Of a DNA stretch of 64,000 bases, positions 42,834 to 51,859 are shown piece after piece (position 1 is the stretch's first letter; every line of letters starts with the position of its first letter). This DNA comes from Acidobacteria bacterium UBA2990 (GTDB lineage: Bacteria > Acidobacteriota > Vicinamibacteria > Vicinamibacterales > UBA8438). The notes under the pieces are model-generated. The model worked only from the letters and a program-made list of their open reading frames with translations. It searched no databases and was not told the origin of the DNA. Position numbers and translations under genes: made by a program. The DNA lies in assembly GCA_002347025.1 (NCBI GenBank), contig DEAE01000024.1:62001-126000 (forward strand), given 5' to 3'.

Positions 42834-43637
42834 ATGACTGTTATCACTGAGCGTGACAAGCGGTTCAGGCGAAGTAGCCGACCGGCTCGTCCTCGTCGTG
42901 CAACCGTGCGTTGGCTCAGAATGTTGTGGAATTTGTGCTTGGCTGGTGGATGTTTTGTAGCTGGACATCAAGTCGTGGATGCTCTGCTTCTTGGTTCCGT
43001 CTTTAGGGTAGGTGACATCGTAGTAGAGGGGAACGACAAACTTGCTGAAGGGGAGTTGCTGGCATTGTTGGCTGATTTGAAAGGGCAGCAAATTCTTGAA
43101 GTCGATCTTGAGGTATACCGACAGCGTTTGGCGGCATCTCCTTGGCTGGTCGGCGGCACGCTGAGACGCATTTTACCCTCCACAGTAGAGGTGTTGGTCG
43201 AGGAACGGATTCCGGTGGCTCTTGCCAGGTTCTCTGACCTGCTCTACCTGGTTGATAAGAGTGGTGAGCTGATCGCACAGTATGGCCCACGATTCGAAGA
43301 ATTCGATCTACCTATCATTGATGGACTGATGGCATCTAAAGGCTCTGCCGCTGTTGTTGAACCGATGCGAATGGCCCTGGCTATGAAATTGTTAGATCAG
43401 TTGGCATTGCACCCAGAAGAACTCAGAGCGATTTCTCAGGTCGATGTAGAGGACCCTTACAACGCTGTGGTTCTGCTGAATGACGACCCAGCGTTATTGC
43501 ATCTCGGTGGAGACCGGTTTGTTGAGCGGCTGCAGTTTTACGCAGAGCTCGCATCTACCTTGCGATCGAGTATTAGTGAGATCGATTATGTCGATCTTAG
43601 ATTTGAGAATCGGGTTTATGTAAGGCCAATGACCTAG
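42834..43637 (+). CDS. ftsQ: Cell division protein FtsQ/DivIB
   Basis: A 267-residue bitopic protein. A basic cytoplasmic tail (about 1-25, rich in Arg) is followed by a transmembrane helix (about 28-48), then the POTRA domain (FRVGDIVVEGNDKLAEGELLALL, about 57-120) and the FtsQ beta domain. It recruits FtsL/FtsB and regulates septal synthesis. It lies between murC and ftsA as usual. Confidence 0.92.
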   Translation: MTVITERDKRFRRSSRPARPRRATVRWLRMLWNLCLAGGCFVAGHQVVDALLLGSVFRVGDIVVEGNDKLAEGELLALLADLKGQQILEVDLEVYRQRLAASPWLVGGTLRRILPSTVEVLVEERIPVALARFSDLLYLVDKSGELIAQYGPRFEEFDLPIIDGLMASKGSAAVVEPMRMALAMKLLDQLALHPEELRAISQVDVEDPYNAVVLLNDDPALLHLGGDRFVERLQFYAELASTLRSSISEIDYVDLRFENRVYVRPMT

Positions 43638-43725
43638 ACCAAGTGGAACCGTTGTCTGACTCGTGGGTGAGAGGTTGGTCAGTAGTGGCACGCACCCGAG
43701 AGCTGATTGTTGGGACGGAGGATCG

Positions 43726-44961
43726 GTGGGACGGAAGGAACATTATCTCGTCAGTCTGGATGTTGGCACCAAGACGGTTGCTGCCATTGTTGCAGAGGCG
43801 CTTGAGGACGGCAGTATAGATATTATTGGCTTTGGCGTAGTGGAGGGCCAAGGCGTCCGACGAGGTGTCGTAGTTAACCTAGAGGCTGCTGTTGAATCTA
43901 TCAAGAAGGCCGTCGAAGAGGCCGAGCTCACAGCCGGTGTCGAGATTGGCTCAGTGCACCTTGGATTGTCTGGAGCCCATCTAAAAGCTTTCAACAGTCG
44001 TGGAGTGGTTGCAGTGTCAGGCGCTAACCCTGAGATCACTCATGGTGATGTACGTCGTGCCATTGATGCTGCTAAGGGTGTGGCTCTTCCGGCGGGGCGT
44101 GAGATTCTGCATGTTCTCCCCCAAGACTTTGTTGTTGACGATCAAGAAGGTATCGACCAACCCGTTGGTATGAAAGGAACTCGTCTTGAGGTGAATGTTC
44201 ATGTAGTCACTGGGAGTATCTCGTCAAAACAAAACATCATTTCTAGCGTAAATAAAGCTGGTTTAAGGGTAGGTGACACAGTGATGGTACATTTGGCAGC
44301 AGCCGAATCTGTGTTGACTGATGACGAGCGAGAGCTAGGGGTAGCGATTGTCGATATAGGAGCTGGCACTACTGATTTGGGAATCTTCGAAGGTGGGAGT
44401 TTGTGGCACACCAGCGTGATCGAAATGGGTGGGGAGCATTTTACCAACGACATTGCGGTTGGCCTTAGAACTCCGATTCCTGACGCAGAAAAGACCAAGC
44501 GCCGTAGCGGATGTGCGTTGGCTTTTTTGGTCAACGAGGACGAAACTATCGAGGTTGCCAGTGTCGGAGGTCGGGATCCAAGGGTAATTAAACGCCGGAT
44601 TGTGTCCGAGGTTTTACAACCTAGGGCCGAGGAATTATTTCACGCGATTTGGGACGAAATCCGTCGGGCCGGCTACGAACGCTCGCTCAAGTCAGGAATT
44701 GTCCTGTGCGGTGGTGGTGCGTTGCTTCAAGGTATGTCTGAGGTGGCTGAACAGATCTTTAATCTTCCGATTCGCCTTGGTTGTCCGGTTGATGTTGGGG
44801 GTCTCACCGATCACGTAAATAGTCCAGACTTTGCGACTGGGGTAGGACTGGTGAAGTATGCCCATCGTCAGCAATTACGCGAAGAGGAGCGGTTTGCAGG
44901 GGTGGGGTGGCTTAATCGTTTGAATATTTGGTTGAGAGAACGGTTCAAGATGGCAGTCTGA
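43726..44961 (+). CDS. ftsA: Cell division protein FtsA
   Basis: A 411-residue actin-like ATPase that tethers FtsZ to the membrane. I chose the GTG at 43726, preceded by GGAGG, over an upstream in-frame GTG at 43663 that adds 21 non-homologous residues. Features: phosphate-1 loop YLVSLDVGTKTVAAIVAE, the 1C domain characteristic of FtsA (VRRGVVVNLEAAVESIKKAVEEAE), phosphate-2 VDIGAGTTDLGIFEGG and the adenosine motif VLCGGGALLQGM. The C-terminal amphipathic helix RLNIWLRERFKMAV is the membrane-targeting sequence. Confidence 0.96.
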   Translation: MGRKEHYLVSLDVGTKTVAAIVAEALEDGSIDIIGFGVVEGQGVRRGVVVNLEAAVESIKKAVEEAELTAGVEIGSVHLGLSGAHLKAFNSRGVVAVSGANPEITHGDVRRAIDAAKGVALPAGREILHVLPQDFVVDDQEGIDQPVGMKGTRLEVNVHVVTGSISSKQNIISSVNKAGLRVGDTVMVHLAAAESVLTDDERELGVAIVDIGAGTTDLGIFEGGSLWHTSVIEMGGEHFTNDIAVGLRTPIPDAEKTKRRSGCALAFLVNEDETIEVASVGGRDPRVIKRRIVSEVLQPRAEELFHAIWDEIRRAGYERSLKSGIVLCGGGALLQGMSEVAEQIFNLPIRLGCPVDVGGLTDHVNSPDFATGVGLVKYAHRQQLREEERFAGVGWLNRLNIWLRERFKMAV

Positions 44962-45036
44962 TTCATTGTTAGTTATTAAGGCAAGGTTTGTTGTTGGTCA
45001 AATTTGTAGTAGCTGTATTCGTAAGTTGTCACCGGG

Positions 45037-45063
45037 ACAGCTTAGCTTGCAAAGCTAAGCTGT
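45037..45063. promoter_or_regulatory. Perfect 12-bp hairpin between ftsA and ftsZ
   Basis: ACAGCTTAGCTT (45037-45048) and AAGCTAAGCTGT (45052-45063) are perfectly complementary with a 3-nt GCA loop. The downstream sequence is T-rich but interrupted, so it is not a classical terminator. It may be a partial terminator or attenuator separating ftsZ from ftsA, or a symmetric operator. It ends 54 nt before the ftsZ ATG. Confidence 0.6.
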
Positions 45064-45117
45064 GATTTGTTTGATTGGTGCGATCAGGGTGTAGTAGCAG
45101 GAGTTAAAGGGGGATTG

Positions 45118-46413
45118 ATGAAATCGTCGACTTTAACGAATCAATTTGATGAGGTTCAAGACTGTCAGGCCGGTGATCCTGATCCTTGCCTACGGATGAC
45201 GATCGAAGATGCTGATCGTATGGGAGCTCGGATAAAAGTTGTCGGGGTTGGGGGTGGAGGTAGTAATGCCGTCAACAGAATGGTTCTATCGGGTCTTGAT
45301 GGAGTTGAGTACATCGTTGCTAACACCGATGCGCAAGCTCTGAACAATAGTGCTGCGCCACTATGTCTACAGCTTGGAGCCAAGCTGACCAAAGGACTTG
45401 GGGCTGGCGCCGAACCAAATGTTGGTAGGCATGCAGCGCTCGAAGATACTGAGCAAATCATTTCTGCCTTGGATGGAGCTGACATGGTGTTCGTGACAGC
45501 AGGTCTAGGCGGGGGTACAGGCACAGGAGCTGCACCTGTGATTGCTAATCTTGCTAGCGAATTGGGAGCACTGACCGTTGCTGTCGTGACAAAGCCGTTC
45601 GCTTTTGAAGGAAGTCGGAGATCCATTCAGGCTGACCGAGGCTTGGCCGAGCTTCGAGACAGTGTTGATACGGTCATCACTATCCCGAATGAGAGGTTGC
45701 TGGCTACTACCGATCGTTCGACCACTCTTTCTGATGCATTTGTTGCTGCTGATGATGTGTTAAGGCAGGCTATCCAGGGTATTTCTGACTTGATTCTTGT
45801 ACCTGGTCTGATCAACCTCGATTTTGCAGATGTCAGAACTATCATGTGTGGAATGGGATTTGCCATCATGGGGACTGGGGTAGGTGACGGTTCAACAAAG
45901 GCGGTCGATGCTGCTAGTCAGGCGATTTCGAGCCCATTGCTTGAGGATGCTACTGTTGAAGGAGCACGGGGGGTGATTGTCAATGTAACCGGTGGGCCTG
46001 ATTTGTCTCTGGTTGAAGTCAATGAGGCGACTTCAATCATCCACGATGCAGCTCATGAGGATGCAAATATCATTTTCGGTGCCGTCATCGACAAAGCGAT
46101 GGAAGGCCGAATCAAGATCACGGTCATAGCAACTGGCTTCGACGGTGAGGAAACAGGTGGAGGACTTCAAGGAGGTGCTGCGCAGACACCGGTAGACCTT
46201 CAGCAATATACCAAGTGGCAAGATGATCTATCGCTTAGCTCGTCTCAGGGTAGTCAGACGGATCAATCAGCTGTATCGCGCCGTCCGGTCATCGAGTTGC
46301 CATTACCAGAAAAGCTTCCTGCTGATCAGGTGGGAGAGGCCCTTCTCGATCTGGAGTCGACTGAGGAATCGCCTCTTGATGTTCCAGCCTTCCTTCGACA
46401 GGGTGCCGATTGA
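45118..46413 (+). CDS. ftsZ: Cell division tubulin homologue FtsZ
   Basis: A 431-residue GTPase that forms the division ring. I chose the ATG at 45118, with AAAGGGGG about 4 nt upstream, over a TTG at 45067. Features: IKVVGVGGGGSNAVNRM, the tubulin signature GLGGGTGTGAAPVIA, T7 loop region LINLDFADVRTIM, a variable linker of about 60 residues, and the C-terminal peptide LDVPAFLRQ that binds FtsA. It ends the dcw cluster; lpxC, common next in Gram-negatives, is absent. Confidence 0.98.
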   Translation: MKSSTLTNQFDEVQDCQAGDPDPCLRMTIEDADRMGARIKVVGVGGGGSNAVNRMVLSGLDGVEYIVANTDAQALNNSAAPLCLQLGAKLTKGLGAGAEPNVGRHAALEDTEQIISALDGADMVFVTAGLGGGTGTGAAPVIANLASELGALTVAVVTKPFAFEGSRRSIQADRGLAELRDSVDTVITIPNERLLATTDRSTTLSDAFVAADDVLRQAIQGISDLILVPGLINLDFADVRTIMCGMGFAIMGTGVGDGSTKAVDAASQAISSPLLEDATVEGARGVIVNVTGGPDLSLVEVNEATSIIHDAAHEDANIIFGAVIDKAMEGRIKITVIATGFDGEETGGGLQGGAAQTPVDLQQYTKWQDDLSLSSSQGSQTDQSAVSRRPVIELPLPEKLPADQVGEALLDLESTEESPLDVPAFLRQGAD

Positions 46414-46758
46414 GCGTTTTGATTCAGGGTAATGTTGAATCACGTGCTGCAAGAGATGGCCAGGATGTCTGGTGAGAGTGTTTCCGCGGGCAATCGCAAC
46501 AAATGTGAATGTGTCTTGGGCATCTACTTAAGAGGGTAAGAACGCTTCGTTTAAACTTCCAGCAAAGAACCGGTTGTCGATTGATACCAGCAACTTTTCC
46601 AATCGAATGATTCCGTAACGAAATACCCAAGTCTGGATTTCCCAATAGCTTCTCGAGGAAGAAAACTTCGACGGAGATTCTTTGGCTAGCAGAACTTCCT
46701 AAACAGGTAGAGGTAATCTGACTGTGCTGGCTGGCGACTAGTGTTTTAAAGACTTCGC
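46414..46758. other. Convergent intergenic region between ftsZ and rnhA
   Basis: 345 bases with no supported gene. A 7-bp inverted repeat TGATTCA/TGAATCA (46420-46426 and 46436-46442, 9-nt loop) lies just after the ftsZ stop, but no T-tract follows, so a terminator is only possible. The rest is AT-richer and shows nothing I can name. Confidence 0.4.
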
Positions 46759-47184
46759 TTAAGGTGTCCCAATCGACTCTTGGGTGTCCATTGCAAGGTT
46801 TGAGAGGTGGTCAGCAGCGGTATTTTCCGTTCGGCGCACATGTTCGAATGTTACTAGTGCCAGATTCGCTTCAAGGGCTTTGGCCTGTCTATAGAGTGGT
46901 TGCAGTCGAGGATGCCTGACCTTGTAGCGTCCTTGCATCTGTCGCACTAATAGTTGCGAGTCTGAGCGGATCAAGGCTTCTTGGTAGCCATTTTCAACAA
47001 GATAGGCGAGTGCGCCGAGCAACCCTCTATATTCAGCGACATTATTTGTTGCTATACCGATCGGTTCGTAAAGTTCGGCCTCAACGTCTCCTTTACAGGT
47101 TTCAATCCGGACACCGTAGCCAGCAGGGCCTGGATTACCGCGAGCCCCGCCGTCTATGTAGACGACCACCGGTGTAGTGGTCAT
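46759..47184 (-). CDS. Ribonuclease HI family protein
   Basis: A 141-residue RNase H fold protein. Catalytic carboxylates are visible at Asp11 (VYIDGGARGNPGPAGYG), Glu51 (NNVAEYRGLLGAL), Asp75 (IRSDSQLLVRQM) and Asp125 (ENTAADHLSNLA). It would cut the RNA strand of RNA-DNA hybrids. The basic handle loop of E. coli RnhA is short, as in the RnhA-like family of Gram-positives and Acidobacteria. It overlaps the upstream zinc-ribbon gene by 4 nt. Confidence 0.92.
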   Translation of the reverse strand: MTTTPVVVYIDGGARGNPGPAGYGVRIETCKGDVEAELYEPIGIATNNVAEYRGLLGALAYLVENGYQEALIRSDSQLLVRQMQGRYKVRHPRLQPLYRQAKALEANLALVTFEHVRRTENTAADHLSNLAMDTQESIGTP

Positions 47185-47927
47185 TTTGTTGTATCGCCCG
47201 TCGAAAGTTTGTGGTGTGTGTTGTTTGGATCATGGTACAGGATGCGCATGCAACTGTCACATCTGACCAAACCAGTGTTAAGGAGTATTTGGTTAAATAC
47301 TTGCGGACGTAACCTCACATTACACACCGTGCAATGCCCGTCCCGTGCTTCGACCACGGCAAGTCCCTGCCGCTGACCTGCGATCGAATCAAATAGACGG
47401 AGGGTTGCTTCGCTCAGATCTGAGGCTAGCTTTTCACGTTCGCTTGAGGTACCTGCTAGTTGTTGCTCGATCTCTGCACGTTCTATTTCAAGCTTAGTGC
47501 GAGCCAATTCAATTTCAGAGCGGTCTTTTTGCTCTACTTGTTCCGTCGACTTTACTTCTTCTGTCAGTTCGTCGGCTTGCACCATGTGCTCGATGATGTC
47601 ATCTTCGAGTTTGTTGGCATGTGCCTCGGCTGTGGCAATTTCGTGCTGAACAGCGGTGTACTCCTTATTGGTCTTTACCGCCATCAGTTGTTCCTTGAAT
47701 CGCGACAGTTTAGCTTGGGTTTCAGCGAGAACTTTCTCGACGGCCTGACGGACCTGTTTTTGGTCGTCCAAGCGCTGTTTAGCTTCATCGACCTTCTTGC
47801 GACTTGCATCAAGCTGAGCGTCGAGCTCAGCCATGCGGGTAGGAATCGCCTCAATCGTGCGTCTTGCTTCAACACTTGCGTTGTCCAATCGTTGCAGTCG
47901 AATCAGTCGATCGAGGTCAGGCAACAT
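47181..47927 (-). CDS. Coiled-coil protein with C-terminal C4 zinc ribbon (CdsZ-like)
   Basis: A 248-residue protein: a long antiparallel coiled coil (about 8-180, charged heptads) followed by a zinc ribbon with two CxxC pairs, CTVCNVRLRPQVFNQ and RCDSCMRILYH. This is the layout of the C4-type zinc-ribbon family formerly called DUF164 (Chlamydia CdsZ, Helicobacter HP0958/FlgZ), whose members act as chaperones or RNA-binding adaptors. The role here is unknown. The coupled downstream RNase H gene suggests nucleic-acid function, by inference. Confidence 0.82.
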   Translation of the reverse strand: MLPDLDRLIRLQRLDNASVEARRTIEAIPTRMAELDAQLDASRKKVDEAKQRLDDQKQVRQAVEKVLAETQAKLSRFKEQLMAVKTNKEYTAVQHEIATAEAHANKLEDDIIEHMVQADELTEEVKSTEQVEQKDRSEIELARTKLEIERAEIEQQLAGTSSEREKLASDLSEATLRLFDSIAGQRQGLAVVEARDGHCTVCNVRLRPQVFNQILLNTGLVRCDSCMRILYHDPNNTHHKLSTGDTTK

Positions 47928-47960
47928 TCTGTTCTAGGTCTCCATTTCAATTAGAGCCAA

Positions 47961-47990
47961 ACAAAAAAGCCCCGCGTTTTGGCGGGGCTT
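47961..47990 (-). terminator. Rho-independent terminator after the tRNA/rpoD unit
   Basis: On the minus strand AAGCCCCGC, a 6-nt loop and GCGGGGCTT form a 9-bp GC-rich stem followed by TTTTTTGTTT. It is the best intrinsic terminator in the window, placed between the tRNA gene and the zinc-ribbon gene. On the plus strand the T-tract is lacking. Confidence 0.88.
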
Positions 47991-48064
47991 GTAGACTCTG
48001 GAACGTCTTCGGTGTTCGAGACTCATACGTGTCTTTCGGTCGGTAACACGTTCATTCTTGCAGA

Positions 48065-48140
48065 TGGTGGGCCCACCAGGATTCGAACCTGGGACAGACC
48101 GGTTATGAGCCGGCGGCTCTGACCGCTGAGCTATGGGCCC
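48065..48140 (-). tRNA. tRNA with CAT anticodon (Ile2 or elongator Met)
   Basis: A 76-nt gene with encoded CCA. The cloverleaf is complete: acceptor GGGCCCA/TGGGCCC, D-stem GCTC/GAGC, anticodon stem GCCGG/CCGGT with loop CTCATAA, T-stem CCAGG/CCTGG with TTCGAAT. The acceptor G1-C72 pair rules out an initiator tRNA. C4 and C5 of the acceptor stem match known TilS (lysidine) determinants of tRNA-Ile2, unlike E. coli elongator Met, so Ile2 is slightly favoured. It lies 144 nt downstream of rpoD. Confidence 0.93.
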
Positions 48141-48284
48141 GTTAGTTCCGCTGGTTGAATTGCCTATGACTCGGTAGATGAGTAGGGGTTCCGTAGCACT
48201 AGCCTCTCTTGGGTTACGATCCATAGGCTTCGCTCAATTTCGGTACAACAGAGACTCGAACACATGTGGGAAGGAGTCTAAAAA

Positions 48285-49973
48285 TTAGCTACCCTCGAGA
48301 AATGCTCTTAGACGTCTACTTCGAGAGGGATGTCTGAGTTTCCTTAGGGCCTTGGCCTCGATTTGGCGAATTCTTTCTCTGGTGACGGCGAAATTTTGGC
48401 CGACCTCTTCTAATGTATGCTCGCTTCCGTCTCCAACACCGAATCGCATTTTTATAACCCGCTCTTCTCTTGGTGTCAGGGTTTGAAGCACATTTTCTGT
48501 TTGTTCTTTGAGGTTGAGATTGATTACCGCATCGGCAGGTGACACCTCCTGTCGGTCTTCGATAAAGTCTCCAAGATGGCTATCTTCTTCTTCCCCAATT
48601 GGTGTTTCTAGTGAAATTGGCTCTTGGGCAATTTTCAGAACCTTTCTTACTTTCCCTACTGGGATGTCCATCCTTTCCGCAATCTCTTCAGAGGCAGGTT
48701 CTCTGCCCAACTCTTGCACAAGGGCTCGTGAGGTTCTGATCAGTTTGTTGATCGTCTCGATCATATGAACCGGGATCCGAATAGTCCGTGCTTGGTCAGC
48801 GATAGCTCTGGTGATCGCTTGGCGTATCCACCAAGTCGCGTAGGTTGAAAATTTGTAGCCTCGGCGATATTCGAACTTGTCAACTGCCTTCATAAGGCCG
48901 ATATTGCCCTCTTGAATCAGATCGAGAAACTGTAGCCCGCGGTTAGTGTATTTCTTGGCAATGGACACTACGAGGCGCAGGTTTGCCTCAACAAGTTCTT
49001 TCTTGGCTAATTCGGCCTGCATTTCTCCTCGATAGATAACGTGGTGTAATCTTTGCACCTCCTGGATAGGTTGCTCAAGTTCTTCGGCTCGGTCGCGAAG
49101 TTGTGCACGGAGCTCACGTTGTTGCTTGGTAAAGCGCCGTTTGTCCTCTTCCTTGGCACGGCGTCTGGTTTTAGCTTTGAGCTGCCGCTCGACATGATCG
49201 AGATCCCTCTGAATCGATTGAATACCTTCTGCGATCTCTTTGACATGATCAATCAAAGTTCGTTTTATTGGTTCTGTAAAATCGACACCCCTGATCAAGC
49301 GAGACAGTTGTACCTTGGCTCGAAGTAAATTTCGATAATTGCGCCGGTAGCGTGCCTTCTCTCGTTTAGGGATTGTCCCAACTTTTTTTTCACGACGGAT
49401 GACATCCAATCTGGCCTTACGGATTAGTTCGATCTGTGCCAGAACAGCTCGGGCATGGCGCTTGAGCTTCTCTTCTGTGACCTCATCTTCCTGGAATGTG
49501 ATTAGTTCCCGAATTGTTCGTTCGCCAGCTTTAAGCTGCTCGCCCATACGGACCACCGACCGGATGATGATCGGCATCCGTGATGCTGCTTTGACGACCG
49601 AGAGCTTTCCCCGTTCAATCCGTTTTGCGATCTCAACTTCACCTTCACGGGTCAGCAGAGGTACCGTTCCCATTTCCCGTAGGTACATACGGACAGGATC
49701 GTTAGTCTTGTCAATGGCGCTTGGTGTCAGATCGAGCTCTACTTCTGAGCCTTCGCTTCGCCGGTCTAGCAACTTGTCTTCGCGGTATTTCTGCTCTGAG
49801 TCGACTACCTCTATTCCGGCATTGCCGAGAGTGGTGAATAGCTCGTCTAGCTCGTCTGATGAGGTGATGTCAGGTGGGAGCAGCTCGTTCACCTCTTCGT
49901 AAAGTAAGTAGCCCTTTTCTTTTCCGATTTGAATGAGCTGCCGAACTTCGTCATACTTTTCTTCAAGCGACAA
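48285..49973 (-). CDS. rpoD: Primary RNA polymerase sigma factor (sigma70/RpoD)
   Basis: A 562-residue housekeeping sigma factor. Region 1.1 (about 1-58) is present, region 1.2 contains DPVRMYLREMGTVPLLTREGEVEIAKRIE, then a charged non-conserved insert, region 2 with ANLRLVVSIAKKYTNRGLQFLDLIQEGNIGLMKAVDKFEYRRGYKFSTYATWWIRQAI, regions 3 and 4 ending in EEVGQNFAVTRERIRQIEAKALRKLRHPSRSRRLRAFLE. The start is TTG with a strong GGGGAGGAA site 6 nt before it. It is downstream of dnaG (62 nt), the ancestral macromolecular-synthesis order. Confidence 0.97.
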   Translation of the reverse strand: MSLEEKYDEVRQLIQIGKEKGYLLYEEVNELLPPDITSSDELDELFTTLGNAGIEVVDSEQKYREDKLLDRRSEGSEVELDLTPSAIDKTNDPVRMYLREMGTVPLLTREGEVEIAKRIERGKLSVVKAASRMPIIIRSVVRMGEQLKAGERTIRELITFQEDEVTEEKLKRHARAVLAQIELIRKARLDVIRREKKVGTIPKREKARYRRNYRNLLRAKVQLSRLIRGVDFTEPIKRTLIDHVKEIAEGIQSIQRDLDHVERQLKAKTRRRAKEEDKRRFTKQQRELRAQLRDRAEELEQPIQEVQRLHHVIYRGEMQAELAKKELVEANLRLVVSIAKKYTNRGLQFLDLIQEGNIGLMKAVDKFEYRRGYKFSTYATWWIRQAITRAIADQARTIRIPVHMIETINKLIRTSRALVQELGREPASEEIAERMDIPVGKVRKVLKIAQEPISLETPIGEEEDSHLGDFIEDRQEVSPADAVINLNLKEQTENVLQTLTPREERVIKMRFGVGDGSEHTLEEVGQNFAVTRERIRQIEAKALRKLRHPSRSRRLRAFLEGS

Positions 49974-50035
49974 CAGTATTCCTCCCCTGTTAGGCGTCCG
50001 TCTGATTTCAATGACGGTTGCTACTCACAGTTTTA

Positions 50036-51799
50036 TCACGAATGTAATGATTCCAATCTCGTCAACAAGTCACGCTTCTTCTGCCAAAGCAGGTCGATTT
50101 CCGCTAGTGCCGCTGGTGTTCCAATTTGTTGGCATCGATCGATTTCTTCTTGCACTGCGGCGCGCTGGCGCTCGTAACCGAGGCGTTTGATTTCCTGACC
50201 GCAGTCTGCTGTTGGGGCCGGAGGGCGGTCTTGGGTTCCCACGCGGGCCACCCATTCAGATTCTTCGTTGCTCAAACGTTCTTGCAGCGTGTCAAGGACT
50301 ATGTCGGCTGGCCAATCGGCGAGCGATCTAACCGTACGAAGGATTGGCGCCGTAGCTAATCCCTCTAGATCTTCGTCGGTTAGGCTGCTGATTGCAGACA
50401 GAGCTGCTGACGTCTCATGCACAACTGCCCAAATCAGTCCGTTTTCTGCGGCCTTGATCCTCTTTTCGGTCGGAACTCGCTGTTCATCTAGGGAAGTTCG
50501 CCGATCCACCGCTGCTTTGCGAATCTCCATGCGAACCACATCTTCTAGAATCTTAGCCTTGTGGGCAAGGCGATCAGCGAATTGGTCCCGAGCCGCCGCA
50601 TCTGGAATCCTAGCCGCAATTTGTAACATCTTCGTCAAGAATTCTCGCTGGTGATCACCTCGAGACAAATCTCGTTGTGTTGACTCGCGATCCAATAAGT
50701 ATTCCAGATATGGCAGCGATGTGCGTAGTTTTTCAGAATATCCTGTAATTCCGTGTTTCCTGATACACGAGTCTGGGTCTTCATTTTGTGACAGGCTAGC
50801 TACATTGACTTGAAAACCTTCTGATAGCAAAAGCTCGCCGGATCTTGCCGAAGCCTCAGCTCCGGCAGGGTCTGGATCAAAGCTGAGGATTACCTTTGAA
50901 CTGAAACGCTTAAGCAGTCTAACCTGTTGCTCTGTTACAGCTGTTCCGCAACAGGCAACCACTGCAGACAAGCCAGCCTGAACTACTTGAGCCAGGTCGA
51001 AGTAGCCCTCAACCATGACCACGTAGCCGGCTTGCCTAATGGCTCGCTTTGATAAATTGAGGCCGTAGAGTGTGTTTGCTTTTGAATAGATGTTGGTTTC
51101 CGGCGAGTTCAAATATTTTGGTTGTTGGTTTGGATGAAGTGCCCTGGCCCCGAAGGCGATGACGGATCCACCCTCTCGGGAGATTGGGATTACAAGCCGA
51201 TTACGAAAACGGTCTGCCAGAGGGCGTCCTTCCGAAGAGGTTGCCAACCCACTTCTTACTAGAAGCTCATCTGAGTAACCCTTAGCCCTGAGGTGCTTCA
51301 CCAATCCATCGCGAGCCGGCGGAGCAAAACCCAATTGGAGCAATGCTATCGTTTCACCGGTGATGCCTCTTGCGGTCAAGTGCTCGCGTGCTACTACCCC
51401 GTCTGTGTCAACTAGATGGTTCTGGAAAAAGTCAGTTGCCAACTCATGCAGCCTAAGCATTGTTTCGCGCTCTGCGTCAGCCGCCGGGTCGTGCTCAGTG
51501 TCAGGTTCAGGAACTTGGATACCAAAACGCTGAGCTAGGTGTTGCACTGCATCTTGGAACCCCAGTTTTTCCTGGAGTTCTAGGAATTTGAGGACGTCTC
51601 CACCAGCACCACAACCGAAGCAGTGAAAGAATGCTTTGTCCCGATGAACATGAAAAGATGGGGTTTTCTCCGAGTGGAACGGACAGAGTCCTTTGTAGCT
51701 ATTACCGACCTTCTTGAGTGGAAGGTAATCTTGTACTACCTGCACAATGTCAGCTTGAACTTTAAGGTCCTCGATAAACGATTGTGGAAATAGTCCCAT
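50036..51799 (-). CDS. dnaG: DNA primase
   Basis: A 587-residue replication primase. The CHC2 zinc-binding domain is intact (Cys39, His42, Cys60, Cys63 in CPFHSEKTPSFHVHRDKAFFHCFGCG). The TOPRIM domain is at about 255-340 (YVVMVEGYFDLAQVVQAGL, then ILSFDPDPAGAEAS with the metal aspartates). The C-terminal region is helical and would bind the replicative helicase. It makes RNA primers at the fork. It lies between mutS2 and rpoD on the same strand; no ribosome site is obvious. Confidence 0.96.
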   Translation of the reverse strand: MGLFPQSFIEDLKVQADIVQVVQDYLPLKKVGNSYKGLCPFHSEKTPSFHVHRDKAFFHCFGCGAGGDVLKFLELQEKLGFQDAVQHLAQRFGIQVPEPDTEHDPAADAERETMLRLHELATDFFQNHLVDTDGVVAREHLTARGITGETIALLQLGFAPPARDGLVKHLRAKGYSDELLVRSGLATSSEGRPLADRFRNRLVIPISREGGSVIAFGARALHPNQQPKYLNSPETNIYSKANTLYGLNLSKRAIRQAGYVVMVEGYFDLAQVVQAGLSAVVACCGTAVTEQQVRLLKRFSSKVILSFDPDPAGAEASARSGELLLSEGFQVNVASLSQNEDPDSCIRKHGITGYSEKLRTSLPYLEYLLDRESTQRDLSRGDHQREFLTKMLQIAARIPDAAARDQFADRLAHKAKILEDVVRMEIRKAAVDRRTSLDEQRVPTEKRIKAAENGLIWAVVHETSAALSAISSLTDEDLEGLATAPILRTVRSLADWPADIVLDTLQERLSNEESEWVARVGTQDRPPAPTADCGQEIKRLGYERQRAAVQEEIDRCQQIGTPAALAEIDLLWQKKRDLLTRLESLHS

Positions 51800-51859
51800 C
51801 TTAGCGACGTATCCGGGTTGGCTTGAGAGAAGGTGAGGCTAAAGATATCACTTAAACCT

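Noticed and set aside
49399..49902. 167-codon antisense frame within rpoD
   Set aside because: Low-complexity Ser/Arg-rich translation typical of an antisense shadow of a conserved gene.
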